Assembly: GCA_016987375.1 (NCBI GenBank)
Contig: PJRA01000453.1
Coordinates: forward strand, 403,638 to 467,637
Source of the DNA: Brachionus koreanus
Taxonomy: Eukaryota > Rotifera > Eurotatoria > Ploima > Brachionidae
Length of the DNA stretch: 64,000 nucleotides
Reading direction: 5' to 3'
Shown: one piece after another, positions 11,227-22,282 of the stretch
How positions within the stretch are numbered: the stretch's first letter is position 1
Layout: each line of letters starts with the position of its first letter
Made by a program: the position numbers and the translations under genes
Notes under the pieces: model-generated
Told to the model about the DNA's origin: nothing
The model's input: the letters and a program-made list of their open reading frames with translations, nothing else
Database searches by the model: none

Positions 11227-13694
11227 TTAGAAAAAATCTAAAATAATTTGATTTAATTTTTTTTATATATTATTCGGGCTGGTTTTTGAAGGACCCATAT
11301 TGTTTATTTGCTAAGAGTGTGTTTATTAAACGGAAGATAAGTGAAGTTAAAGATAAGATGACTAGCAGACAGAAAAGTTTTGTGTTTATTCTTTATTTCA
11401 AAAGAGAACAAGATAAAAAATATTTATTCTAAACAAAATAAACATTTAAAAAAGTAGCTCGAATTAAAATTAATTAAATTCGACTGATACTATTCAAGAC
11501 TAGACACTCTTAGTTAGGCTTTAAATGTCCATAAAATTTAGCTGTTTCAAATAGAAATTAATTTTAAAATACATGTTGAAACAGATTTTTTTTCTAATCA
11601 TTTCATAAATGTCCGTATTATCTCGATTAACAACAGAATTGAAATTTCTAATTTCATTCAAATGTCGGTAACTATGCTGTAAATACAAGATAAAGTTTAG
11701 TTAAACTTTTAAATGTAAATTACAAACAAAAATAAAAATAAATGTCTAGTTGTAAAATTTGCATCTAATTAGTTCCATGCCTAATTAGAGCAGTTATACA
11801 ACGCTGCCCGAGTCTCAATAGAGCTATCGGACTTGCATCTGGAGACCGGGCTACAATTGCTCAACTAAGCTAAAAAAAAAACTAATTTATCTTCAGAGAT
11901 CCGAAATAAAAACAAATACTAGCACTAGCAATTGTTCAATAGCTCATCACTTCAACCTGAACTAAATTAATTTTAGTTTAAAAATAAAACAACTTATTAA
12001 AACAAATGATACAAGTTTAGTTTAGAGCTCGGACTAGTCATGTTGGCTATTTGTTTTTTATTTCAACAAAAATAAAGAAATTGCATTCGAATATTTATTT
12101 TTTGTTATTTCAACAATCAGCCTATTGATAAATTGTTATAACAAAAAGTGTTTTTTATTTTAAAGCACTTAATTCAAATTGTGCAATAAAGATAACCATG
12201 GCCTGAAATTGAAAAAATACCCTCAACGATAATTTAAATTCTTTAGGTAATAGTTTATCTATAGCTGAATAAGTTTTAGTTGTTGTTTTTTTCCCTCTCT
12301 CAGTCCTTTAAAATAAACGAAAGCAAATTTATTAACTATATTTTAAGCCTATTTTAAGATAATTGAAATGGAAAAAACTGCAGCTGAATATTTATCTGCA
12401 TGATCTTAAGTAGCCTGTGATAGTTTAATGTCTCTTGAGCGCTCATTTGTATTTAAGATTAAATTAATTTTAAATTTCAAAGTAAAAATAATAAAAAAAA
12501 TATTTTTTTAAATTTACTTTTGAGCAAGTTTAAATTTGAGCCATAAAAATTCTCAATTTTATTTACTTGAAAAAAAAAAATAAAAAATAAAATTCTTTTT
12601 GGTTTTTTATTTCTCAGAGAAATTTAGATGTTTGAAAAGCCGTCAAAGATTTTTATCTTGAAATAGAAATAAAATAAAAATAATTATTCAACCAAATTAG
12701 AAAAAAAATCTGAGAAAGGTAAGAAATAAGTATTTGCAGGTGTTCTTTACTAAGCATAGATAAGATTCATTATCTTATCATCTGAGAATATTGAGTTCAA
12801 TAAAAAAAAATAATTTCATTTTTTTTCTAAATTCAAAATTCAACTGTTTATTTTCACTTAGCTAAAACGAAACTGATAAATTCTAAAATTGAACATTATC
12901 AAAATAATTAAGTGTCTAAAATGTAATTAAATTGACTTGGCTGACTTAAAACTTTAAACTCAATTTAGAACACTGAAGTAAACAAGTAGCAAATTAATAT
13001 AGACAAGAGATAGCAAATTTGCATTTGTTTATTTATTTGAAATCGACACTATCTAAAAGAAATCAAATTAACAGTAGTCGGACTATGTTTCACGATTAAT
13101 TACTGCTAAAAGTCATACTAATTCTATTCGAAAATTTAACTTGAAGAAAAACGATAAATCAATTGTTTCATTAAAATGTTCCAAGTGTTGTCTGTAGAGT
13201 CAAATGTGTTTTCTTTCAAGGACCGGAGCCAATTATTAGAAATTTTAGAATAAAACACATTCAAAAATATGTCAGTCAATAGATTCATTGGTTTTTGAAA
13301 TTTGATATTAAAAGTAGATTTTCGGCTCGATTAAACCTTGAAAAAAATTCAAGTCAATATGTTACATTTACATTTATTTTCATTCTGAATTTTTAGCACA
13401 TTAATGTAAATAAATCATAGAAAAAATATTAGAAATACATATGACGAATTAACTGATATTAACAACATATTTTTGAAAAGAAAAAGATTACTTTTAGGTG
13501 ATTAAATTTTTATTAAAATTCATTTGAAAAAAAATATTAAAAAAATTTTTTTTTTGCTTTATTAAGTCAAATTTCAAATGATATGTCTAACTTTATATTT
13601 TTTTAATTCTAAAAAAATTTATAAAATGAAAAATTTAAATAAAAAATTTTAAATTTTGGTATTGTTATGTCATTATTGGAAAACAAGCCGTGAA
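11227..13694. other. gene-free region upstream of STRA6-like gene
   Basis: No supportable coding exon on either strand. It should contain the promoter of the STRA6-like gene; ttttatatatt about 35-40 bp upstream of its ATG could be a TATA-like element but is not distinguishable from background. A higher-G+C island at 11795-11875 is listed separately. The rest is A/T-rich unique sequence. Confidence 0.5.
11795..11875 (-). repeat. possible tRNA-derived SINE fragment
   Basis: This island is clearly richer in G+C than its surroundings. On the minus strand it begins tagcttagttgagc, close to a tRNA A-box/D-arm (TRGCNNAGYNGG), followed by a stretch with gcaagtccgatagc where a B box might lie, and it is bounded by complementary gcccg and cgggc. 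A normal cloverleaf cannot be drawn, so I do not call it a tRNA gene. A tRNA-headed SINE remnant is the best reading. I did not see a second copy in this window. Confidence 0.3.
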
Positions 13695-14007
13695 GTATGT
13701 CTAATGAAATATGAAAATGTGGTGTTGTGGTTTTGATGAGGTTTTCAAGAAATAATAGGCTCTTAGCTGATTCCAGACGGTCGTGCTTTATTCTGAATAA
13801 TTAGAGGAAAAGTATGATTCACTTCAAGAAAAATATTCCTCTTTGGTCAAGCGAAAGCCAGTTTTATTTCTTCAAAATAACGCTAGACATCATACAACTA
13901 GAAGAGCAGTGGTTAGAATAGAAGAACTGGAAGGTATTGAACTTCTTTCTCATCCAGCATATAGCCCAGATCTTTATCTTTCTGATTGCCATCTTCTTTT
14001 TCACTAA
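13695..14007 (+). pseudogene. mariner-family transposase fragment (dead)
   Basis: An open stretch from 13801 to a stop at 14005-14007 encodes the end of a mariner-type transposase: KPVLFLQNNARHHTT, then LSHPAYSPDLYLSDCHLL. The family signatures HDNARPH and HPPYSPDLAPSDYH are obvious. The second catalytic Asp has become Asn (QNN where QDN is expected), while the third Asp in LSDCH remains. Upstream, homology can be followed in other frames (FDEVF, IPDGRALF) back to about 13695, broken by frameshifts and stops. The N-terminal helix-turn-helix part and terminal inverted repeats were not found. It is a decayed, non-functional copy, probably the only autonomous-type DNA transposase in this intergenic region. 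Confidence 0.85.
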
Positions 14008-16001
14008 CCAAGACCAAGTTAAAGAAATAAATCGTTAGTTTTTTGGCCCCAAAGCAACTCAAATTAAAAATGTCGGTTGATATCAACTAAAAAAATTAAA
14101 AGTCTACTATAGCGGGACTACGTTAATAGTTCTGCTTTGCTAATTTAGTTAAACTAAATTGAACGTAGAATATTAACTATTATTATTTATTATTAAGCAC
14201 TTTTAAGTTGTAAAAATAAAAAGTAGAGAAAAAAAATTTTCAAAAATTAGAAAATTTTAAATTAAGTAAATTAGCTGAATAATTAAAGAAATATAGTTTT
14301 TCATGCATCAATTAACGATAGCAAATCATCTTGTATTTTTTTATTCTTTATCTATCAATTTGAGGTAAACCTCAGGTTATTCAGAATGAATTTAAGTTCT
14401 TCTTTTCAGCATAATGTTTTGTTTGAATTGTGAAAAAACTAAGAATTTTCTTTTTTATGGCGACAAGTTCAATGCCTTACACAACACCTTTAATTGGCGA
14501 CTAGATATAAAAATAATTATAATAATAAAAAGTTACTTTTTGTTTTTATATTTATTTAATCTTTTTTGTTATATATTTCGTCTTATTTTATTTCTCTTTT
14601 CAATCTCAAGGAGCCTTAGCTTGGAACGGATAAAGTACAGATACAAGTCATATTTAAAACTAATTTTGATCAAAAAAAAATTTAATCATTATATGTTTTA
14701 GAAATGATCCTTGAAGGAGACAATAGAAAAAAAAAAGAATTCAGTTAAGAAGGATGCAGTCACAGAATTATAGTGATGAGTGTACTATTAAACCAAAGAA
14801 GCAAAGAAATAGTTCAATTGGAATTTGTTTTTTCTTTCCTACATTTGACGATAGGCTTTGCCAATATTTGATATTTTTAGGAAATAAATTGCCTCCATTA
14901 TTGCATATCTGCTCCCTAGGGTAATAATATCTAGTGATATAGACAAAATTTATGAAATTATTTATTCAAGACTAATAAATTGCTTTTTAATCAAAAGATA
15001 TATGTTGAAGTCTTTGACTTTTAAGCTTTCAATTTTCAATAAAATTAGTTTAATTAGTTTAACAGACTTTGTTGAAAATTTTGTATCAATTAACTTGGTT
15101 ATCTTGTGGTAATTTTTTTTCAAATAACTACCTGTAAAGAAGCCCGCTGAGCCATTGTCATCGTAATGTTATTAATCCCATGCCCCAAGAGAACCAATCT
15201 CATCTGAATTATCAAAAATCAGAAAATAATGTTTATTGTAACGATAATAATTTATCATCAAGACAATTACTTGTGTCATCTAGACCATTTCTTTCCTTTT
15301 TTAACTTGTTCATTTAAAATTTTTTAAATCTTGAATTATTTTAGTCTTAATTTTAAACTAAACACTAGAAGCAACAAGCATTTTTCACGTTATTTTAATT
15401 CAAAAATATTTTATATAAAAACTATAATAATTTTATAAAGTAATATCAATTTTTAAAGAAAATTTTAAAATCTACATAAATCAAAAAAGTTGTATTCATA
15501 TGAAAAATCCATTCAAAAGATACGAGGATTTAAAAATTTTTAAAATAAGTCAAAATGACTCGTGTTTGGTGCTTCTAGCGTTTAAACTTTCTTTCTATTT
15601 TGTACAAAAAAGCTCAATGTAATTTTAGTTTTTGGATTTTCGTTTTTTAAGTGTGCATAAAAATCCAAATTTATTTTATGTATCAATTATTTTATGATAA
15701 ATTCAAATAAATTAAGTGTTAATCGGTCTCTTGGGGCATGGGATTAATAACCTGTTGATTAACCTTGAAACTTGAGTCCAAAACCGGACTTTTTTAGGAA
15801 ACTTAATTAAATTTAATCAATATAAAATTATGGCTAAAGTTAACACATTGAAAAATTTTATTTTTAAAATTTTTTTTTAATAATACAAAAAATTTATTTA
15901 AAAATACGTTTAAAAAACAAATAAATCATTACTTATCAAAAAAATTGATAAGATAGCTAAATAATAGCAGTTTAAAAAGAAAAAAAACAAAAAATAAAAA
16001 T
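14008..16001. other. gene-free region with repeats
   Basis: Two kilobases without a supportable gene. A 95-codon open frame at 14414-14701 is hydrophobic, low in complexity and lacks homology cues, so I left it out. The inverted-repeat element 15168-15751 fills the middle. The 3' untranslated region of the BAR-like gene must lie just below 16001. Confidence 0.5.
15168..15751. repeat. 584-bp element with perfect 25-bp terminal inverted repeats
   Basis: The sequence gttattaatcccatgccccaagaga (25 nt in two parts: gttattaatccc and atgccccaagaga) at 15168-15192 recurs as an exact reverse complement at 15727-15751. This repeat is far richer in G+C than its surroundings. The interior is non-coding. 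Nested inside is a second inverted pair, aaactaaacactagaagca near 15358-15377 and tgcttctagcgtttaaac near 15578-15595. This suggests one small transposon inserted into another. No clear target-site duplication is visible, so the class is undetermined. Confidence 0.7.
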
Positions 16002-17404
16002 TCATATATTTCTTGTTGGTGAAAGTATGTTTCGTATAAATGCATTATTTTGAATTAAATCAGAATTATTGGTATCAGTGAACCCAATGCAAGGTGCTGA
16101 TGGAAGAACAGAGCTGCTTCTTGACTTATAAGTTGCATAAAAATTTTCCGAATCAGAGTATGTTGGTGGTGGAACTTTAGGAGGCTCTTCTTCACTTATC
16201 TTGTTCAATGATGGGTACAATTTGTCATTATTGTATTCTACATCACTAATTTTTCTTGTAAGGATTCGCGATTTTGTTTGAGTTTTGTTACGACCTCTTT
16301 TAACTTCAATTACAGCTTCTTCTTCAATTTGACCAGTAACTACATGAATCGTTCCATCTTGATTTTCAACTAAATTTTGAGGCTTCAATGATGATGAGCT
16401 CAATGAGCTTAGCTTTTTTCTAGCTTCTGTACATATTTCTTCTGTATATTTTTTATTTTTATATGTAATGTCATTTATATCATCTACTTCTTCGCCTGAA
16501 ACGTCAGGTATTTGTTCTAGCAATCCCTTAAACCCAAAATTACAAATTATTTAAAAGCTCTATTTTTTATTATTTAGTTGATTTCTTGTGGCTGATAATT
16601 TTTTCAATTAGTAGTTAACTTTTACCTGCATAGCTTCAATTAGAACTTTTTCAGCTTCGTTCTGTTTTTTCAATGCGTCAGTAAAAGATTTTAAATTTTT
16701 CTTGAACAAAATCGACTTGGTCGTCTCGATTTCTTGAACCAACTCATAAACTTAAATTTTTTTTAAAATAAAAAAATTGGCCAGAAAGATTTTTCAATTG
16801 AATTTACCTTTAATTTCTGATTTTTCCCTTTCAACTTTAGTTCGTTGATATTTTACCTCTAAGTCTCGAATATTTTTAGATGATGGACATTTTTGAATAT
16901 CTTTAAGACATTGCTTTTCTCTTTTTAGAAGAGAAGCAGTGTTTTTTTGCAGGTCCTTTAGCTGAGCATCATGCTCTTTGAATGTCTTGAATAAATTTGA
17001 AACGTTTATGAAAGAGGCTACAAAAATAAATTAATAAATGATTTTTATTCTTAATTTATGGCTCTTACAAGCCTTGTCTTTGCCAAAATCGGTAGAAAAT
17101 TGTCTCACCAAAGCAGACAATTTACTGCTTACATCCTAAATGAACAAAAAATTTAGAAATTTATCTTTTATTAAAAATATTCAATATAAATGGCGGTACA
17201 TTAATTGCATTGTTGTTGGACTCTTGGGCCCATGACTCAAGATTTTCAAAAGCTTTATAAAAAATAAAAATTAAGAAAAAAATAGCCATCATTCATTATT
17301 TTTAAATTTATACCTTTTAAATTTGAATTAATGTGCTTTTTGGTCAGTTTTCTGAGATCTTCGAATGAAGAAATTACTTTGCTTAGACTAGAGGAAAATA
17401 TCAT
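16002..17404 (-). CDS. coiled-coil BAR-like domain protein, 6 exons
   Basis: Six small exons in consistent phase (17314-17404, 17200-17252, 17069-17135, 16808-17017, 16626-16750, 16002-16526) give 356 aa. The first ATG, at 17404, opens directly into an amphipathic helix (SSLSKVISSFEDLRKLTKK). Residues about 1-200 are almost wholly helical with heptad spacing, including SSKLSALVRQF, FKTFKEHDAQLKDLQK and FKKNLKSFTDALKKQNEAEKVL. That pattern of three long helices resembles BAR/F-BAR/IMD membrane-curving domains, but I cannot name the family. The C-terminal third is Ser/Pro-rich and disordered, with PPKVPPPTYSDSENFYATY, a plausible SH3- or WW-binding and tyrosine-phosphorylated tail. A membrane-bending scaffold is the best inference. 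Two of its exons (2 and 3) are duplicated in inverted orientation at 20041-20263. It lies 454 bp downstream of the RILP-like gene on the same strand. Confidence 0.75.
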
Positions 17405-17857
17405 TATCTTTTAATAATCAAACTAGTTTTATTTTTCAAGTACGTTTCAGAATTTATTTGAAACAAAATAGTTTATTTATAATCCATATTAATGTGTATG
17501 AAAAATTAATACTGAGTAGACACAATAAATGTCCGTTTAATCTAATTGTTAATAGAACCAAATTATACAGCAGTATTTTTAAATTCAATCTACATGTAAA
17601 ACAAGATACAATTCTTGTTAACATTGGCTACGCCTTGTGTCCTAGCAAAATAAAACAATTTTTAATTTAATTTAAACAAAAAATTTATATAAAATTTTAT
17701 TTAAAGTAAAAATATTTTTGATAAAAAATTTTCAAAAAAAAAAATTATTGTTTATTTTAAAAAAGAAATATCAAAAAATGATATTTTCTTATTTACAAAA
17801 TAATTTAATTTATTTATTTAGAGTAATAAACCAAACCAGGTTGTGATTAATTAAGTT
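17405..17857. other. intergenic spacer
   Basis: Spacer of 453 bp between the BAR-like start codon and the RILP-like stop codon, both on the minus strand. A 70-codon frame on the plus strand (17458-17670) has no recognisable content. The spacer should include the BAR-like promoter and the RILP-like 3' untranslated region. Confidence 0.5.
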
Positions 17858-20800
17858 TTATGCCACAAAAACATTATTTGTCACATTGTTGGTTGTCTGT
17901 TCGTTTGAGTTTGACTCGTCAGCTGATATCGTATTATTAATGCTGTTCAGAAAAAAACTAAAACTGTTCGCCGCAAATAAATTATTAAAAAAAAAGAGAG
18001 TTAAATATTTTTAAATATCTGAATATTTTATTCAATTAACAAAACTTAATTTAAAAAAAATTTAATTTTAAAGCTAAATTTGTAAATCAAAAGCATTATT
18101 AGCAAAAACCTTGCAAAATTATTCTATTATGTTGATCTTATTTTGCAAAATTTTTGATAAAATTTCTAAGGATGATGATGCATGTGATTAAACAATCGCA
18201 AATATAATGATTAGTAATTAAGTTGTGTAACATTAATTTAAAAAAGTTCAATACTTGCTAATAAGACAATATATAAAATATTCTCACATTCATTTATATA
18301 CAAATATATTTAAGCAACATTTAAACGTTCTTTCGAAAGAATTTGGAGAAACTTAAAAATTTGAATATATATTAATTAATTTTTAATTAAAATTTTGAGA
18401 AAAAATCTTAAAACAGATCATTAAAAATCAGCTTAAAACAGATCATTAAAAAATCAAAAATTTTTAATCTAGTCTAAAAATTTAAGTTAACTTAATTTTT
18501 TTAAAACATATATGCCTTGAACTTGAAGAACCTAAACAAGTACTTATCAGCCAAGATTGAAAACTTAATGTTCATCAATGAGAAAAAGCCTATTGTTGAT
18601 ATCAGAATTAAATTGTGCTTTTGAACATTAAAATAAAATTGTGTGAATAAAAAAATTAATTTAGACATAAGGATAAAAATATCAAAAAAATTATTAAAAC
18701 AAAAATAAACATAGATTATGTTGAACATAAGCGCAATAAGGCCTAGATTAGCTAGCACTAGTGTGTTCCTACGGTCCGGTTGTTTTTTATCAGCTAAATT
18801 ATTTAGAGGTGCATATAGATTTGTGTTTAAAAACAAATCGACAACAGCAAGTATATTATTAGAATCAGAAACATACAATCTTCTTATTCCGGACTGTGGT
18901 TGTTTAGACGCTGGATCCAGCTTTTCCTCTGGCTCTCGATTAATTGGGCCTTGAACTTCTCCACAATTTAAATTATCTCTATAAAAAAAATAAAAATTAA
19001 CTTAAAGAGAAATATTTTTAAATATAAAATTAATCTAACTGATTCTTTAGCTGTTCCAATTCGTCTTGAGTCTGATCAAGTTTAATGGTTAGTTCATTTT
19101 TTTCTCTAAGAACCTTTTGTAGTTCTCTAAGAGTGAACCTAGGCCGGTTTGGATCGTTGGCGTCGAATATTAGCAAGTTGGTTAAATCTTTGGATAATTT
19201 TTCTTGTGATAAAGTTATCTCTCTCTCTGCTTCTTCTTGTTTTTGATCTTTCTTTTCAATTATTTCAGTTAAATTTTTTATTTTTAGTTTTTCTTTGATT
19301 AAATTCAATTGATGTTCCTTTTCGGTCAGATTACACTCGATCTCTGCTTTGGACTTGACCATTTTTTCTATTTGATTTTGAGCTAGAATTTGTTTCCTTC
19401 TCAACGACAATAAGGTTGAATTTAATCTGTCAATTTGGCTTATTAACTAAATAGCAAATAATAAATATTACTAATATCAAATTTTTGTTTCATTTACCCC
19501 TTCATTGTCAGAATTTTTCTGTTCAATTTCGCGCTCTTTGAGACGCAGGGATTCTTTTAGTCGAATATTTTCATCTTTTATTTGTCGAATATAATCCAGT
19601 TCTTCTTGTTTAATAACTTAAATTGCGTATTTTTTTTATTTTTTTATTTATCAAAGAATAATTTAAAATTACCCAAAAGCTCATTTTGTTTAGATTCTAT
19701 ATTTCTATTTTGATCCAAAGACTCGTTTAAACGCTTGTTTTCATCTTTTAATTTGTTGATCATTCCAATTAGTCGATAAGTTTCTTGCTTCCATTTTTCA
19801 TCAATTTCTTCCAGTTCCTTTTTTTTTTAAAAATATTAATTTTATTCAATCAACACGAAAAACAATAAAAAAATTATTTTTGAATTATTTTAGATCAATT
19901 TCAAACTAGTTCGAAACTATCTTAATTTAATTAAATAATTAGAATAAACCCCAATTTTTCAGCGAAGATTACAATTTTGAGACAAGGTTCGCGCTTAGCA
20001 TTACTGCTATACTTTTAGACCAAGGCCCCTCAAATTTGAAAAATTTAAAAGGTATAAATTTAAAAAAAATGATGGCTATTTTTTTCTTAATTTTTATTTT
20101 TTATAAAGCTTTTGAAAATCTTGAGTCATGGGCCCAAGAGTCCAACAACAATGCAATTAATGTACCGCCATTTATATTGAATATTATTTATGAAAGATAA
20201 ATTTCTAAATTTTTTGTTCATTTAGGATGTAAGCAGTAAATTGTCTGCTTTGGTGAGACAATTGTCTAAATTTGATTATTATTTAATTGATTTAAAAAAA
20301 AAAAGACATTTTATTTTAGGTTAAAAAAATAAATGTTGCAGTATTTTTTTTAAAGCTTATTTTTTTAATTTTTCGAAAAAATTAAATCTTTGTTCATTTT
20401 GTGTTGAATTTCACAATGCTTTTTTTAAATAAACCCTACAAACTTATAATAAAATTTTTAATATCTTATTTTTAATTTTTTTTTATAAAATATCAAATGA
20501 TATTTATACAAGTTTGATTGAAATTTTAAACTTTAAACAATCATTTTTTTTTGAGAATTCTATTTGAACAATTTATTTAATTTTATTTTATTTTACTTTT
20601 CTTTCAATCGACCCTTCTGGGCTCGACACTAGTCTCTTCGATTGAAATAAATAATAATATAGCGTATTTAATAACTAACACTCCGGTTAAATTTTAAATT
20701 AACTAAATTAACTTTAAATTTTCGACCAAGTTCATTAAAATTTGATCATAAACTTCGTTTTGTCTAGATGATGTAAGGATGATAAAAATTTCTAGACAGC

Positions 20801-22282
20801 TATCGGCAAAATTTGTGAAGCAGATCAATTTTTCAAAAATCAATTTACTTAGTCCCTAGAAATGAAAATTTTTAAAATTTTATTTTTTTTAGTGCAGCTA
20901 ATAAGCTTAAAGGAGAATTCAAATGAAAAATTTTTATTTTCGTATTTTCTTGATTCAAGTTTTGCTTTAAATTTTTGTTTAATTATATATTTATGTGAAT
21001 AGAAACATATTTTTTTAACACTAGAAAGTCCGGTTGTTTTATTCAAAATTAGATAAAATAAAAAAATATCTAATATAATAGAAAGTTTTTTAGTTCCAAC
21101 AAGCCATTTTTTTCGAAAAATTTAAATATATCAAGTTAAAATTTTTGAAGTCGGGACAATTTAACCCGCCAGGCTTTCTAGTGTTACATATACCTTTAAT
21201 TTAAGAATTTTTTTATTTCTATCGAAACTTTTTTATTTGTTTTATGGCAACTAACTGCTTATTCAGTATAGAAAAAAATACACACATTGTAAGAAACCTA
21301 ACGTTAGAAGACTTGAAAACACAAAGCCGCATTGTTTTACATCTTGTAAATTTTAAGGCAGAACTTAACATTAAAGTTGAAAATATTTAAGAAATTTATT
21401 CCCAAAAGTCTGATATTTTGATTTATGCTATGGATCAAATTAATTATCAAAAAAGAAGAGCAAAATTATTTGATATTTATTGGGACTTATTTGAAGTTAA
21501 CACAATATTGAAGACCTATGATTTTACACCCAAATAATGACATGTGTTTTGCGACCGCAGGAACATTAAACACCTCTTGATCCTCCGGTTACCTTATTTT
21601 AGAAGCCTCGTTTGTTTAATAAATAAAATTTGATTTAAAAATTGTTGTTATTTCCCCTTTTCTTTAATTAAAAATAGAAAAACTTAATTTATATATTTCA
21701 TTCATTAAGAATTTTGCATAATACTTGGTTATGATTAAACATTAAATACTAAACTTAAAAACATGTTTCTGCATTAAACTCTTTAATATTGCTATAAATA
21801 ATTATTTTAGTAAAAACTTATCAGAATGATCATTTGAAAATTTGATCATAAACTTCAATTATTAAAATATTGATAGTTAATTAATGAATTTTTAAAATTA
21901 AGATTAAAAGATTAAAAAATAAAACCTTCTCAAATTTTTCTCGTTCATTATTGCGGGTTGTTTTCTCCATTTCCAGACTATTTATCCTCATTTTAAGCTC
22001 ATTAACCTCATCGTTTTCTTTTTCTTTGTTAATAGTCATGCTTTCCAGCAGCTCTAGCACACTAATAACCTTGGGCATCAGGTCTTTAAGAATGTCGGAA
22101 CCGTAGTTATTTATGATTTTTTCAAGTTCGGAGCCGATTATCGCCGCATCGTCGTATACATCGGCCAAAGTATACTCAGCATTGATAGCTTCACTAGGAG
22201 TAAATTGATTATATGAATCTCTGCGAACCATATTGTATTTGTTGGCATAAAATCCGTTTCCAAGAACAGGAGAACTAGTCAT
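17858..22282 (-). CDS. RILPL: RILP-like protein (Rab8/10/36-type effector), 6 exons
   Basis: A homologue of RILPL1/RILPL2, cytosolic effectors that bind GTP-bound Rabs and help control ciliary content and membrane transport. Exons are 21926-22282, 19673-19817, 19498-19616, 19040-19446, 18877-18978 and 17858-17963. All phases agree and give 411 aa, close to vertebrate RILPL1. The RH1 domain lies at about 33-125 (LADVYDDAAIIGSELEKII, LMPKVISVLELLESM). A long coiled coil follows (about 120-290), then the RH2 domain (about 295-370) with DPNRPRFTLRELQKVLREK. The end, QSGIRR then FSFFLNS, matches the conserved RILPL tail and fixes the last splice (donor gtatgt at 18876, acceptor before 17963). Intron 1 (2.1 kb) is full of transposon debris and an inverted copy of BAR-gene exons. 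Intron 5 opens with a 125-codon in-frame ORF, described separately. RILPL1 versus RILPL2 cannot be separated here. Confidence 0.92.
18501..18876 (-). other. RILPL: in-frame read-through ORF after RILPL exon 5
   Basis: If the donor at the end of RILPL exon 5 is not used, the reading frame continues without a stop for 125 codons to a TAA at 18501-18503. That is long for A/T-rich intron DNA. The extension begins YVSDSNNILAVVDLF, has a hydrophilic DKKQPDRRN segment, then three hydrophobic stretches (LVLANLGLIALMF, IFILMSKLIFLFT, LILISTIGFFSLM) that could span a membrane. The first half has a coding-like base composition. It could be an alternative membrane-tethered isoform, a captured coding fragment, or chance. 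I cannot identify the sequence. Confidence 0.4.
20041..20263 (+). repeat. inverted duplicate of BAR-like gene exons 2-3
   Basis: This segment is nearly identical to the reverse complement of 17098-17324. It includes the end of exon 1, intron 1, all of exon 2 (encoding ENLESWAQESNNN), intron 2 and most of exon 3 (encoding DVSSKLSALVRQ). Intron and exon bases are equally well preserved, with a few substitutions and small indels, so the copy is recent and arose at the DNA level, not from mRNA. It sits antisense within intron 1 of the RILP-like gene and stops abruptly at gacaatt. It cannot encode a working protein on its own. Confidence 0.92.
21015..21187. mobile_element. piggyBac-type MITE
   Basis: Left end ttaacactagaaag and right end ctttctagtgttac form inverted repeats (cactagaaag) next to a TTAA on the left and a one-base-altered TTAC on the right. 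TTAA targeting with a CACTAGAAAG-like terminus is typical of piggyBac elements. The interior is about 145 bp, A/T-rich and non-coding. It lies in RILPL intron 1, about 240 bp upstream of a piggyBac-like transposase fragment. Confidence 0.6.
21424..21537 (+). pseudogene. piggyBac-like transposase C-terminal fragment (dead)
   Basis: Open frame with AMDQINYQKRRAKLF, then DIYWDLFEVNTI, followed by a stop. The spacing fits the piggyBac (DDE_Tnp_1_7) block around the third catalytic Asp, where families show VDxMDQ, a basic R/K-T-R region, then a W..F/L..L.D..xxNA hydrophobic block. Flanking sequence is broken by stops. The match is short, so confidence is moderate. It lies in intron 1 of the RILP-like gene and is non-functional. 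Confidence 0.5.

Noticed and set aside
14414..14701. 95-codon plus-strand frame
   Set aside because: Hydrophobic, repetitive Ile/Phe/Leu composition typical of translated A/T-rich DNA; no family pattern or splice context.
17458..17670. 70-codon plus-strand frame between two minus-strand genes
   Set aside because: No recognisable content and no splice partners.
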